Below, in pieces: positions 1-8,126 of a stretch of DNA of 55,960 nucleotides. Numbering within the stretch: position 1 is the stretch's first letter; each line of letters opens with the position of its first letter. This stretch comes from Vreelandella boliviensis LC1. Its GTDB lineage: Bacteria; Pseudomonadota; Gammaproteobacteria; Pseudomonadales; Halomonadaceae. The notes beneath the pieces are model-generated. The model saw only the letters and a list, made by a program, of their open reading frames with translations. It searched no databases and had not been told where the DNA came from. Where the stretch lies: the NCBI RefSeq assembly GCF_000236035.1, contig NZ_JH393258.1, forward strand, positions 1,075,608 through 1,131,567, read 5' to 3'. Position numbers and translations under genes: made by a program.

Positions 1-933
1 CATATTCGTCTCTGGTCTGCGCCCGCAGTGCTTGCCAACTACGCCATCCTGGGCTGGTTTTTGGGCCAACAGAACTCCCGCGTTACGCTGATGATTCTAC
101 TGCTTACCAACGGCGTTAATATCGTGTTGGATTTATGGTTCGTGGTGGGCCTGGGCATGACTAGCAACGGCGTGGCCTGGGCGAGCGTGATCGCCGACTA
201 CAGTGCCTTAGCATTTGGCAGCTACCTGGTGCTGCGCCAGCTAGCCCGGCTAGAGGGCCATTTCTTGCGCGAGCGTCTGCTGGCACTCGCAGCCTACACA
301 GCCCTGTTTAACGTTAACGCCAACCTATTTGTGCGCACCCTCGGCCTGCTGTTTGCCATGGCGTTCTTTACCGCCCAGGGCGCCCGCCAGGGCGATACAG
401 TCCTTGCTGCCAACGCAGTACTATTGCAATTTATCATGCTCACCAGTTACGCCCTGGATGGCTTTGCCCACGCTGCCGAGTCACTGATTGGGCGCGCCTA
501 TGGTCGCCGGGATTGGCATGAATTCGCCGCCACCGTACGCGCGGCCATGCGCTTTTCATTCTGGACGGCTGGCGCTGCTGCCCTGCTGTTCGCGCTGGGT
601 GGCAATGCGCTGATTGCGCTGCTTACCGGCCTTGAAGAGGTGCGTGCGACCGCGGCACAGTACTTGCCATGGATGGTCGTCATGCCGCTGATTGCGGTAT
701 GGAGCTACCTGCTTGATGGGGTGTTTATTGGTACCACCGCTGTACGTGAAATGCGTAACAGTATCTTTATTGGCCTAGCCGCCTATATACCCATTTGGTG
801 GCTAACTCAGGGACTGGGCAATCATGGCCTCTGGCTCGCGTTTATGTTGTTTACGCTGGTGCGCTCGGCTGTGCTGATCGTTTACTACTATTTTCACTAC
901 CATCGCCCTTACCGGTTAAACCAATGGCGTTAA
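1..933 (+). CDS. dinF: MATE family efflux transporter, DinF-like (5' end outside window)
   Basis: This is the C-terminal part of a multidrug and toxin extrusion (MATE) family inner-membrane antiporter. The frame is open from base 1 with no in-frame stop, so the true start lies upstream; an internal start at 28 would cut through the conserved segment IRLWSAPAVLANYAILGWF. About 310 residues are present out of roughly 450 usual for the family, with some seven to eight hydrophobic helices, and they resemble the DinF branch. MATE proteins export cationic drugs or oxidised metabolites using H+ or Na+ gradients; the substrate here cannot be told. The stop at 931-933 is followed by about 160 bp without a gene before atoE. 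Confidence 0.75.
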   Translation, partial: HIRLWSAPAVLANYAILGWFLGQQNSRVTLMILLLTNGVNIVLDLWFVVGLGMTSNGVAWASVIADYSALAFGSYLVLRQLARLEGHFLRERLLALAAYTALFNVNANLFVRTLGLLFAMAFFTAQGARQGDTVLAANAVLLQFIMLTSYALDGFAHAAESLIGRAYGRRDWHEFAATVRAAMRFSFWTAGAAALLFALGGNALIALLTGLEEVRATAAQYLPWMVVMPLIAVWSYLLDGVFIGTTAVREMRNSIFIGLAAYIPIWWLTQGLGNHGLWLAFMLFTLVRSAVLIVYYYFHYHRPYRLNQWR

Positions 934-1093
934 ACCAGGCGCGATTAACCCCAGTTGCGCTAACGTGAGATTAAGCGGGCAGCTTCAACGTGAAACTTGA
1001 ACGTGAAAATAGGGGCGTCCCCCCGTATATTAGCTATGCACCTTCACATGCACTCCCTACGCACTTCCTAATAATGAATAAAGAGAGCATCCC

Positions 1094-2404
1094 ATGCTTA
1101 AAATGATCTCAAAACCGGCGGTAAAGCTGGTGGAGCGCTATCTCCCCGACCCGTATATTTTTGTTCTACTACTGACGTTAATTGCCGCAGCCGCCGCGAT
1201 CGCCATTGAGCGACAAACACCGCTGGCGGTGCTGCGTTTCTGGGGCGATGGCTTCTGGGGATTACTGACGTTCTCGATGCAGATGCTGCTGGTGCTGGTC
1301 ACTGGTTTTATGCTGGCAAGCTCACCGCCGGTAAAACGCATTCTGCAAAAAATCGCCGGTACCGCTAAAACGCCTGGCGGCGCCATTATCCTGGTCACGC
1401 TGGTGTCATTGGCAGCCAGTTGGATTAACTGGGGTTTTGGCTTGGTAGTCGGGGCACTCTTTGCCAAAGAGCTGGCACGACTGATCCGCGTTGACTACCG
1501 GCTGCTTGTCGCCAGTGCCTACTCCGGTTTTGTGGTGTGGCACGGCGGTTTGGCAGGCTCGATACCGTTAACCATCGCTACCGAAGGGCATTTTTCCGCC
1601 GACCAGATTGGTGTTATTGGCACCGGCTCAACAATTTTCGCCTTCTTCAACCTCGCCATCGTGGTCTGCCTGTTTATCGCCATCCCGTTGGTAAACCGCA
1701 TGATGCTGCCGGATGAGAAGGATAGCGTCTACGTCGACCCCAGCGTGTTGAATGATGAGCCCGAGCCGGTTGGCCGCATTACTCGCCCTGCGGAACGCCT
1801 GGAAAACAGTTTAACCCTCGCCCTGCTGGTCGGTGTGCCGGGGCTGCTGTTCTTGCTTGATCACTTCCTGCTACGGGGGGGCGGCTTAAACCTTAACGTC
1901 GTTAACTTTATGTTTCTGTTCCTAGCCATTGTGCTACACCGCACGCCACGTAACCTGCTCAATAGCCTGCACGAAGCGATTAAAGGCGGTGCGGGAATTG
2001 TCATCCAATTCCCATTTTACGCTGGCATCATGGCCATCATGGTTCAGTCTGGGCTAGCAGAGAGCATGTCCGAGTGGCTGGTTTCCTTTGCCACTGCTAG
2101 TACACTGCCGTTCTGGTCATTTATCAGCGCTGGGATTGTCAACCTGTTCGTTCCCTCTGGCGGAGGCCAGTGGGCCGTGCAAGCACCCGTAATGCTACCT
2201 GCCGCCGAGGCTCTAGGTGCTGACATTTCACGAGTAGCCATGGCGGTTGCCTGGGGCGATGCCTGGACTAACCTGCTGCAACCCTTCTGGGCGCTGCCGG
2301 TACTCGCCATTGCTGGCCTGAAGGCAAAAGATATTATGGGCTTCTGCCTGATTCAGCTTTTTATCACCGGCATTATTATTTCCGTCGGTCTGGTATGGTT
2401 TTAA
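1094..2404 (+). CDS. atoE: Short-chain fatty acid transporter, AtoE family
   Basis: The 436-residue polytopic membrane protein matches the AtoE family (TIGR00366) along its whole length. Recognisable segments are RYLPDPYIFVLLLTL near the N-terminus, INWGFGLVVGALFAKE near residue 115, and the C-terminal blocks NLFVPSGGGQWAVQAP and QPFWALPVLAIAGL. AtoE proteins import short-chain fatty acids such as acetoacetate or butyrate. The gene next door encodes an acyl-CoA thioesterase, which fits acyl-chain metabolism but is not proof of joint function. The ATG at 1094 follows an AAAGAGAG ribosome site. The stop codon lies inside the first unit of a short tandem repeat (see 2397-2478). Confidence 0.85.
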   Translation: MLKMISKPAVKLVERYLPDPYIFVLLLTLIAAAAAIAIERQTPLAVLRFWGDGFWGLLTFSMQMLLVLVTGFMLASSPPVKRILQKIAGTAKTPGGAIILVTLVSLAASWINWGFGLVVGALFAKELARLIRVDYRLLVASAYSGFVVWHGGLAGSIPLTIATEGHFSADQIGVIGTGSTIFAFFNLAIVVCLFIAIPLVNRMMLPDEKDSVYVDPSVLNDEPEPVGRITRPAERLENSLTLALLVGVPGLLFLLDHFLLRGGGLNLNVVNFMFLFLAIVLHRTPRNLLNSLHEAIKGGAGIVIQFPFYAGIMAIMVQSGLAESMSEWLVSFATASTLPFWSFISAGIVNLFVPSGGGQWAVQAPVMLPAAEALGADISRVAMAVAWGDAWTNLLQPFWALPVLAIAGLKAKDIMGFCLIQLFITGIIISVGLVWF

Positions 2405-2478
2405 AAAGAGCTTGGTTTTAAAAGAGCCTGGTTTTAAAAGAGATTAGTTTTAAAAAAGCATGGCATTAAAAAACCGCC
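2397..2478. repeat. Degenerate tandem repeat, 15-17 bp units, starting at the atoE stop
   Basis: About five units based on GGTTTTAAAAGAGC start at 2397, 2414, 2430, 2447 and 2462, decaying towards the end. The first unit includes the last codons and stop of atoE, so the duplication began at the 3' end of the gene. Confidence 0.7.
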
Positions 2479-2521
2479 AATGATTGCCCGCAGCCCAGCA
2501 TATGGGGGCGGGCAACGGTTT
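2471..2521. terminator. Stem-loop between atoE and the thioesterase gene, possible terminator
   Basis: TTGCCCGC (2484-2491) pairs perfectly with GCGGGCAA (2508-2515). An inner CCC/GGG pairing and an outer AAACCG (2471-2476) with CGGTTT (2516-2521) extend it. Only three T residues follow, so termination is uncertain; it may separate atoE from the thioesterase gene or shape its leader. Confidence 0.4.
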
Positions 2522-2548
2522 ACCCTCATATAACAGCAGGAGCACCGC

Positions 2549-3079
2549 ATGACAGACGCCGAAATCAGCGCGAACGCTGCCCTGCCTGGGCAGCATGAAC
2601 TCTCCATGACCGTATTAATGACGCCCGATATGGCGAATTTCAGCGGCAAAGTACATGGTGGCGCGATTCTTAAAAAGCTCGATGAAGTCGCTTTTGCTTG
2701 CGCTAGCCGCTATTCGGGCCACTATGTGGTGACACTGTCGGTGGATCAGGTGCTGTTTAAACAACCGATTCATGTCGGCGAGCTGGTCACTTTTCTAGCC
2801 AGCGTCAATCATGTTGGCCGCTCGTCGATGGAAGTGGGCATTAAGGTCGTGGCTGAAGATATTCGCAATAAGCTGATCCGCCATACCAACAGTTGCTACC
2901 TCACCATGGTCGCGGTGGACACTGATGGTAAACCCGCCAGCGTACCGCCACTCAATTTAGCAACGCCGCTGCAGAAACTACGTTTTGAAAAGGCGGCTTT
3001 ACGCAAGAAGCTACGCAAACAGGCAGAAAGAGAGGAACTGCTGACCCAGCAGCAGCATCACCAGTCCCAGGCCTATTAA
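2549..3079 (+). CDS. Acyl-CoA thioesterase, hotdog fold (YciA/ACOT type)
   Basis: The 176-residue protein hydrolyses acyl-CoA esters to free acid and CoA, judging by family. The hotdog domain covers residues 15-135. GKVHGGAILKKLDE (residues 33-46) is the hallmark segment of the YciA/YkhA/ACOT group, with the HGG turn and conserved Asp45; VTLSVDQVLFKQPIHVGE and VGRSSMEVGIKV are the following strands. The last 40 residues are a charged Lys/Arg/Gln-rich tail not needed for the fold. The ATG at 2549 has a good CAGGAG ribosome site. It sits 24 bp before the next gene and is probably co-transcribed with it. The chain-length preference is unknown. Confidence 0.85.
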   Translation: MTDAEISANAALPGQHELSMTVLMTPDMANFSGKVHGGAILKKLDEVAFACASRYSGHYVVTLSVDQVLFKQPIHVGELVTFLASVNHVGRSSMEVGIKVVAEDIRNKLIRHTNSCYLTMVAVDTDGKPASVPPLNLATPLQKLRFEKAALRKKLRKQAEREELLTQQQHHQSQAY

Positions 3080-3103
3080 AAGACCCAGCGACAAGGAGTT
3101 CGT

Positions 3104-4108
3104 ATGCCCGCCAGGGAACGCTACCCGCACCTGCCTAAATCGGTTGAATATGCCCATATTGGTTGGGATTTATTCATTCTGACGCTGGTGGTGATTAACC
3201 TCGCGCTGCTGTTGTTTGATTCGCTGTTTCTGCTTGGCCCTATTAACCAGGGCATCGCCAACCTCGCGCCCGGTTTTCATACCTTCTACGATGACGTGAT
3301 TCATAGCCGCTTCATCACCATCGACTTGGTATTTGTCAGCTTTTTTATCGCCGATGTACTGCTAGGCTGGTCAATCGCGATTGCCGAGCGGCGCTACCAC
3401 CGCTGGTTCTTTTACCCCTTCGTGCACTGGTATGACGTCCTAGGCTGTATTCCCTTGGCGGGTTTCCGCCTACTGCGTATTTTACGCGTCGTCTCGTTAA
3501 TCAACCGACTGCATCGCCTTGGCCTTATTGATGTTACCCGCTGGTACATCTATCAATTTGTGGCCAAGTATTACGACATTCTGCTTGAGGAGCTTTCTGA
3601 CCGTATCGCTTTGCGGCTGTTGGGCAATGTGCAGCAGCAGATCCGCGCCAGCGACTCGCTGACCGAGCGCGTCATTGAACGTGTGATAATGCCGCGCAAG
3701 TCTCAGCTGATTAGTGAGATTGCTCAGCGGTTGGAAAGCACTATCGGTAAAGCTTATCAGCACAATCGCCAATCCATTATGGCGGCGATCAGCGATTTAG
3801 TTAGCCGTACGCTACGAGAAAGCCCCGAGATTCAGCGCCTTAACCGTCTGCCCATGGGGCAGCAAGCCACCAGCGCGATGGAAGCATCGCTCAGCAGTGT
3901 TGCCCAACGGCTAGTCGACGAGTTGCTGCTAGGCATTCATTCGGATGAGTTTAGGCAGTTAGTGGAGCGCACCGCAGACAGCGGCTTCGACACCTGGCTG
4001 ACGGTTGACGAAGGCAGCAACCGAGTCACCGAGCAGGTGCTGTACGACGTTCTCGAAATGCTTAAAGACCAAGTGCGGCACCAGGGCTGGAAAGACCGCT
4101 ATGAATAG
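3104..4108 (+). CDS. Membrane protein with voltage-sensor-like domain and no recognisable pore
   Basis: I recognise a family loosely annotated as ion transporter. The first 140 residues look like a four-helix voltage-sensor domain: S1 about 22-45, S2 about 70-95 with the FFIAD segment (F80, F81, D84) resembling a charge-transfer centre, S3 about 101-120 with D111, and S4 about 121-140 with arginines 122, 125 and 128 at every third position, then 135 and 138. No S5, pore loop, selectivity-filter motif (TxGYG-like) or S6 follows. Instead residues 145-334 are predicted soluble, amphipathic and charged, with long helical stretches such as LTERVIERVIMPRKSQLISE. The start at 3104 follows AAGGAG. 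It lies 24 bp after the thioesterase gene. Whether it conducts ions (for example protons) or senses voltage for another purpose cannot be told. Confidence 0.6.
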   Translation: MPARERYPHLPKSVEYAHIGWDLFILTLVVINLALLLFDSLFLLGPINQGIANLAPGFHTFYDDVIHSRFITIDLVFVSFFIADVLLGWSIAIAERRYHRWFFYPFVHWYDVLGCIPLAGFRLLRILRVVSLINRLHRLGLIDVTRWYIYQFVAKYYDILLEELSDRIALRLLGNVQQQIRASDSLTERVIERVIMPRKSQLISEIAQRLESTIGKAYQHNRQSIMAAISDLVSRTLRESPEIQRLNRLPMGQQATSAMEASLSSVAQRLVDELLLGIHSDEFRQLVERTADSGFDTWLTVDEGSNRVTEQVLYDVLEMLKDQVRHQGWKDRYE

Positions 4109-4174
4109 CCATGACGCATTCTAAACCTGAATGCCACCAAAACGATCAACCTTATACGGTATAGATACAATAAA

Positions 4175-4780
4175 ATGAACAGCGAATGGTTAATCCTCGG
4201 CCCGGCCGCGCTCTATATGATGTCGATGACGCTTACCCCTGGGCCGAACAACGTTATGCTGACCGCCTCTGGTGCTAACTTCGGCTTTAAGCGTACGCTG
4301 CCGCATATGTGGGGGATTTTGGGCGGCTGCTTTTTGCTATTTGCGGGCATAGCGCTGGGCTTGGGCGTGCTGTTTGAACGCTACCCAGCGATTCAAACCG
4401 CGTTGCGCTGGGTCGGCAGCGCCTACTTGCTCTATTTGGCATGGAAAATTGCCAGCGCGCCGCCGCCCAATCTTAACGCCCAAGCCCATAACGTACCGTT
4501 TACATTTTGGCAGGCAGCGGCGTTTCAGTTCGCCAATCCTAAAGCGTGGGTAATGGGCCTAGCGTTGATGGCAGGCTTTCTTCCCGAAAGTGGCCAACCA
4601 GTATTTAATGCACTGTTACTTGCAGGCTTTGCTGAGATGGTGGCACTGCCCTGCATTGCGCTATGGGCCGCCTTTGGTAGTGCGATTGGGCAGTGGATCA
4701 AAACGGATGCCGCATGGCGGGCGTTCAACATCACCATGGGCATATTGACCGCCGCCTGCGTTGTACTGATCTTAGGATGA
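4175..4780 (+). CDS. LysE family amino-acid exporter
   Basis: The 201-residue protein with about six membrane helices belongs to the LysE/RhtB superfamily. The N-terminal signature TLTPGPNNVMLTASGANFGF (residues 20-39) is diagnostic, as is FQFANPKAWVMGLALMAGF in the middle. Members export amino acids such as lysine, threonine, homoserine lactone or cysteine; substrate cannot be assigned. No strong Shine-Dalgarno is visible before the ATG at 4175, though the alignment of the signature supports this start. It ends 7 bp from the convergent lipoprotein gene on the other strand. Confidence 0.85.
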   Translation: MNSEWLILGPAALYMMSMTLTPGPNNVMLTASGANFGFKRTLPHMWGILGGCFLLFAGIALGLGVLFERYPAIQTALRWVGSAYLLYLAWKIASAPPPNLNAQAHNVPFTFWQAAAFQFANPKAWVMGLALMAGFLPESGQPVFNALLLAGFAEMVALPCIALWAAFGSAIGQWIKTDAAWRAFNITMGILTAACVVLILG

Positions 4781-4787
4781 CAGTACG

Positions 4788-5159
4788 TTAGCCGCAGCGC
4801 AGCGCTTCAATGCCATCTTGATCATCAAGATGAATATTCAAGCGATCTGGGCGGTGATCCATGGTAGCCATATCGCCAGGCCGCAGCACACGCACTTGTT
4901 GAACACCGCTATCGCTTTTTAACTGCGAAAAGCCAGCCGCATCGAAAGGTTCACCGATAGCGTATTGAATAGCGTCTAGATCACAGCTGGCAGCCTGCTC
5001 ATCACTTGAACCATTTGCCGCTACCGTTGGCGGCGGTGGCGCTGCGTCCACGTCGTCGTTGGCTGGGGAAATCGGCATTTGCGAACTAACGCAGGCTGCT
5101 AGCAACATTGCACAAGCGCTAACAGCAGCGAGCTTAGCCAGAGTAATACGGGGTTTCAT
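4788..5159 (-). CDS. I78 family peptidase-inhibitor lipoprotein
   Basis: The 123-residue protein carries a lipoprotein signal peptide with lipobox LLAAC (Cys about residue 22), a Pro/Ala-rich linker, and a C-terminal domain of the I78 peptidase-inhibitor family: CDLDAIQYAIGEPFD, then VRVLRPGDMATMDHRPDRLN and a closing LDDQDGIEALRCG. I78 inhibitors block serine proteases, and periplasmic copies are thought to protect envelope proteins. I chose the start at 5159 rather than a longer in-frame ATG at 5246, because 5159 begins the signal peptide and has GGAG upstream. It follows the entericidin-like gene on the same strand, 99 bp downstream. Confidence 0.75.
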   Translation of the reverse strand: MKPRITLAKLAAVSACAMLLAACVSSQMPISPANDDVDAAPPPPTVAANGSSDEQAASCDLDAIQYAIGEPFDAAGFSQLKSDSGVQQVRVLRPGDMATMDHRPDRLNIHLDDQDGIEALRCG

Positions 5160-5258
5160 CCGTGAATCTCCAAAGGGCAGATTATGAAATACACACGCTA
5201 CTCGCCACCGGGCCGGGTAAATGCCCAGTCCGGTGAAGAGTACCATTGCTAGTGCAGC

Positions 5259-5390
5259 TTAACTGGCTGCATCCTGGACGGCTTTACCCCCCTCTTGCAC
5301 ATCCTGGCCTGCGCCAGCGATGGTATTGCAACCCGTTAGTACACCCGCTGTCATCAGCAGCATAAAGCTCATGGCCAATAATTTTTTCAT
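5259..5390 (-). CDS. Entericidin A/B-like small lipoprotein, 43 residues
   Basis: This is a small gene of 43 codons plus stop. The product begins MKKLLAMSFMLLMTAG, has the lipobox VLTGC (Cys21), and ends with NTIAGAGQDVQEGGKAVQDA, which is the characteristic entericidin core. Entericidins are tiny membrane lipoproteins; in E. coli EcnA and EcnB act as an antidote and a bacteriolytic toxin, but single copies like this one are common in proteobacteria and of unclear role. The ATG at 5390 is preceded by AAGGAG. It lies upstream of the I78 lipoprotein gene on the same strand. Confidence 0.8.
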   Translation of the reverse strand: MKKLLAMSFMLLMTAGVLTGCNTIAGAGQDVQEGGKAVQDAAS

Positions 5391-5563
5391 TTTCCGTTCT
5401 CCTTAACGCGTTATTCAACATCGGGAAACTCCGTTGGCAACTTAATTTGCCACTGGGGAGTTTTTTCAGGGTAACAGCGTTTTGGCAATCGCGCTCACTT
5501 TCCCTATGTCACTGCGCGGCTGCTATGCTAACAATCATCTAACCACTGTCTGGAGCCTGACAT

Positions 5564-5983
5564 TTGATTAATTTCGAACTAGATGAACGCCTTGCCGCCG
5601 ATACCTTCCCCATTGCAGACCTCCCACTAAGCCGCGTTCTGCTAATGAACGACGCACGTTATCCCTGGGTGATTCTAGTACCTCGCCACGCTTCTATCAG
5701 TGAAGTGTTTGAGCTTTCTGAAAATGATCAGCAGCAACTTTGGCAGGAGGCCACCCAGTTAGGCGACACAATGAAAGCAGCGCTGGGTGGAGACAAAGTT
5801 AATATTGCCGCGTTAGGCAATGTGGTTAGCCAGTTGCATGTGCACGTGGTAATTCGTCGGCACAGCGATGCAACCTGGCCTGCCCCTGTTTGGGGCATCG
5901 GTTCACCTGAACCCTACGATCTGGATGGCCAGGCGCAGTTACGCGACCAACTGCTAGCACTTATCGATGGACTGAATGGGTAG
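5564..5983 (+). CDS. HIT domain protein (histidine-triad hydrolase)
   Basis: The 139-residue protein has a single HIT domain, a fold that hydrolyses dinucleoside polyphosphates or nucleoside phosphoramidates. The triad region is SQLHVHVVIRRH: the first histidine of the H-x-H-x-H motif is replaced by Gln90, while the middle H92 (the nucleophile position) and H94 are kept. This glutamine form, followed by TWPAPVWG, is as I recall normal for one proteobacterial HIT branch. The start is a TTG at 5564 with TGGAG 8-9 bases upstream; no better ATG fits the N-terminus. The gene ends 8 bp from the convergent NicO permease gene, and GGGTAG/CTACCC at 5978-5983 and 5992-5997 makes a hairpin containing both stop codons. 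Confidence 0.85.
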   Translation: MINFELDERLAADTFPIADLPLSRVLLMNDARYPWVILVPRHASISEVFELSENDQQQLWQEATQLGDTMKAALGGDKVNIAALGNVVSQLHVHVVIRRHSDATWPAPVWGIGSPEPYDLDGQAQLRDQLLALIDGLNG

Positions 5984-5991
5984 CCTAACCA

Positions 5992-7020
5992 CTACCCCGT
6001 TAAAGGATGGCCTTGCCGCGCAGGCGGTTCGTTGAGAAGTGGCCCACTCGCGGGCTGGGCGACACCCGCGACGCTAAGTGAAATACCCAGTACGACAATC
6101 AGCGCTCCACCGACTAAGGCCACCCAGCCGGTGGTTTTTTGCACACTCCGCTGGCTGTGCTGCTTGGATAAGCGCCTCTGCGCCCAGCCACGGGCAAAAA
6201 TGCTCGCCAGGGCGAGCGCTGATACGGTTATCCCAGTGCCGATCGACATGGCCACTACCGATGCCACCCCCACCTCAAACTGACCAAGCAAGCTGGCCGC
6301 CCCCAGCATTAGCACTGCCCCACTGCAGGGGCGCATGCCAATGGCGCCGACCGTCATCATCGCTGTCCGCCAATCTAACGCCTGATGCGGTTCAATATGG
6401 TGAGCACCTCCGCAACAGTGGCTGTGGTCATGACCATGGCTATGTTCACGGTCTTGATTATGTTCATGGCCTGGGCTGTGCGAATGAGCCGCTCGCTCGG
6501 ACTGGTAGGCTCGCCGCAATTGCTTGACGGCTCGCCAGCATAGCCACGCCCCTAACGCCGCCACCAGCAGAAAGCTAGCCTGCTCCACCCAGGCAACACT
6601 GCCCATGGCCTGCCGGGTTATCCAGCCTAGGCCGTAAACCAGCACAACGACCAGCACAATTGCGGTCACACCTTGCAGTAAGGAGGCGGCAAAAGAGAGC
6701 CCCAAGGCACGCTTTACCGCACCACCATGGGTGGCTAAGTAGGTCGCCAGGACGGCTTTACCATGCCCCGGCCCAGCAGCATGAAACACGCCGTAGGCGA
6801 AGCTAATGCTGAGCAGGCTCACCCATGTCGCCATGGTGGGGGTACGTGACAGTTCGGTAATCGCCAATGTCAGCGAACGGTGCAGATCACGCTGCCAACC
6901 AAGCAGCTGATAGCTCACGCTCTGAAATCCGCCTTGCCAAGCGATGATAAGTACTACTGCGACCAGCAGCAGACCCAGCATTAACCCTAAATGTCGTTTA
7001 AACGGCCGTGTTAATGACAT
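5992..7020 (-). CDS. NicO/RcnA-type divalent metal permease
   Basis: The 342-residue inner-membrane protein of the NicO family (nickel/cobalt efflux or transport, COG2215) has about six helices. The motif FHAAGPGHGKAV (around residues 80-91) is the family hallmark. A cytoplasmic or periplasmic loop near residues 185-210 is very rich in histidine (HSHGHDHSHCCGGAHH), typical of metal-binding loops. I chose the ATG at 7020 over an in-frame TTG at 7038; GGGGCGG lies just upstream. It is the last gene of an operon with DUF1007 and two lipoproteins, so periplasmic metal capture plus membrane transport is a reasonable inference. Metal (Ni, Co or Zn) and direction are not determined. Confidence 0.8.
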   Translation of the reverse strand: MSLTRPFKRHLGLMLGLLLVAVVLIIAWQGGFQSVSYQLLGWQRDLHRSLTLAITELSRTPTMATWVSLLSISFAYGVFHAAGPGHGKAVLATYLATHGGAVKRALGLSFAASLLQGVTAIVLVVVLVYGLGWITRQAMGSVAWVEQASFLLVAALGAWLCWRAVKQLRRAYQSERAAHSHSPGHEHNQDREHSHGHDHSHCCGGAHHIEPHQALDWRTAMMTVGAIGMRPCSGAVLMLGAASLLGQFEVGVASVVAMSIGTGITVSALALASIFARGWAQRRLSKQHSQRSVQKTTGWVALVGGALIVVLGISLSVAGVAQPASGPLLNEPPARQGHPLTG

Positions 7021-7041
7021 CTTACCGCCCCACTGCAAAAT

Positions 7042-7056
7042 TGTTACAAAGTAACA
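7042..7056. promoter_or_regulatory. 15-bp palindrome before the NicO permease gene, candidate metal-regulator operator
   Basis: TGTTACAAAGTAACA is a perfect inverted repeat with 6-bp arms and a 3-bp centre, 22 bp upstream of the permease start. Its outer TGTTA/TAACA half-sites match the general form of Zur boxes in gammaproteobacteria, but the central bases differ, so the regulator is a guess. It sits inside the operon and could serve an internal promoter. Confidence 0.4.
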
Positions 7057-7110
7057 TAAAAAAATTTATAGTCGATAGGTTGAGCGTGACAAGCACGCTT
7101 TAAATAGCAG

Positions 7111-7770
7111 CTAGCGGCAATCAACTTGGCCAGTTTCAGCAAAATAGCGTCCCAAGCCTGGTTCACCACTCTCATCCTTATCGAGTAGCGCCGCTTGCAT
7201 CACCATTTCAGGATCTGGATCAGCAGGGAGGATAGCCAACTCACAGTCCGGCTCGCCGTGCAGTATCAGTGCATCATCCTGGGGCTGGCCACCCTCCTCC
7301 TCGTGCACCACTTCGATGTAGTAGGTGGGGTCAAACACCTGGTAAGTCAGCAAAACGTCTGTCAGCGGCTGAGGTGTTGCCAGCGGCAAAATGAACATAA
7401 AAGTTAGCCGCCCATCGTGCTCCATGGCGGTATACTCGCTTACCTCGCCTAGCGCCTGGCGCTCACCATTAATACTCACTTCGGTTAAGTAGTGATGCGC
7501 CGCGAGGTTATCGCGAATCTCCTTGCCTAGTTGATCCAGGCCTTCCTCTAGACTGGCATCTTCCACCTGCTGCAGCTCTTCAAAAACCACCAGACTGTAG
7601 AAAGGATCCATCCGCCAGGTTTGATGCAGGCCACTCACCACGCCCTGATCATCGGTGATGACCCTTACACTCAGATCGATCCAGCCGTGAGGGTGGGCAC
7701 GAGCCTCGGGGCTGACCAGCAGACTACTCATGGTCAACAAAACGGCTACTACGCTACCTGCCCACTTCAT
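7111..7770 (-). CDS. DUF1007 family periplasmic protein
   Basis: The 219-residue protein has a signal peptide ending at ARA, so the mature protein would begin HPHGWIDLSV, a His-containing start typical of DUF1007 (COG3683). The domain runs through WRMDPFYSLVVFEEL to the C-terminal QVDCR. DUF1007 proteins are usually encoded beside NicO permeases, as here, and are assumed to hand metal to or from the permease in the periplasm; no biochemical role is established to my knowledge. The ATG at 7770 overlaps the stop of the upstream lipoprotein gene by 4 bp, suggesting translational coupling. Confidence 0.8.
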   Translation of the reverse strand: MKWAGSVVAVLLTMSSLLVSPEARAHPHGWIDLSVRVITDDQGVVSGLHQTWRMDPFYSLVVFEELQQVEDASLEEGLDQLGKEIRDNLAAHHYLTEVSINGERQALGEVSEYTAMEHDGRLTFMFILPLATPQPLTDVLLTYQVFDPTYYIEVVHEEEGGQPQDDALILHGEPDCELAILPADPDPEMVMQAALLDKDESGEPGLGRYFAETGQVDCR

Positions 7771-8126
7771 GGCGCGACCCCCAGCTTATGCTGCAAGGCG
7801 ACCAGCCAAGGGTCGAGTAAATAGGGCGGCAGTGGCTGGCTCCCCCTCAACGCCGACACCCGCACGCGGCTGCCACTGCCCTCTTCGCTCACCTGCAGCT
7901 GCAGCCGGTACTCCGGCCAGCGGGCCAGCGATGCTTCCGCCCGCCCCAGCGATAGATCCGCATGGCGAACCACATACCCCTGTTCCACCATCAGCTCGAC
8001 GGCTTCGCGAAAGGTCTCTTCTGATGAAGTGCTATAAGCCAACTCACGGGGCTCCAAAGGCGTGGTCGTTGCACAGCCGGCTAATCCCCCCAATAGCCCG
8101 ATTAACAACCAGTGGCGAATTTTCAT
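7767..8126 (-). CDS. Small lipoprotein, paralogue of the upstream lipoprotein
   Basis: The 119-residue protein has a lipoprotein signal with lipobox LAGC (Cys18). I do not recognise a named family. Its core, EETFREAVELMVEQGYVV followed by ADLSLGRAEAS, resembles ERALEASVEVLTEWGFTL...DTTLGLISAS of the neighbouring lipoprotein, so the two look like paralogues. The pattern of a helix ending in a Gly-aromatic, then a strand with an Asp and Gly, suggests a small alpha/beta domain. It overlaps its neighbours by 4 bp on both sides within the DUF1007-NicO operon, so a role in envelope metal handling is plausible but unproved. Confidence 0.65.
   Translation of the reverse strand: MKIRHWLLIGLLGGLAGCATTTPLEPRELAYSTSSEETFREAVELMVEQGYVVRHADLSLGRAEASLARWPEYRLQLQVSEEGSGSRVRVSALRGSQPLPPYLLDPWLVALQHKLGVAP

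Noticed and set aside
4788..5246. Longer start for the I78 lipoprotein
   Set aside because: It would bury the signal peptide 29 residues inside the protein.
5564..5983. HIT protein inactive because the first triad histidine is Gln
   Set aside because: The Gln form is normal in this branch of HIT proteins and the nucleophile-position histidine is kept.
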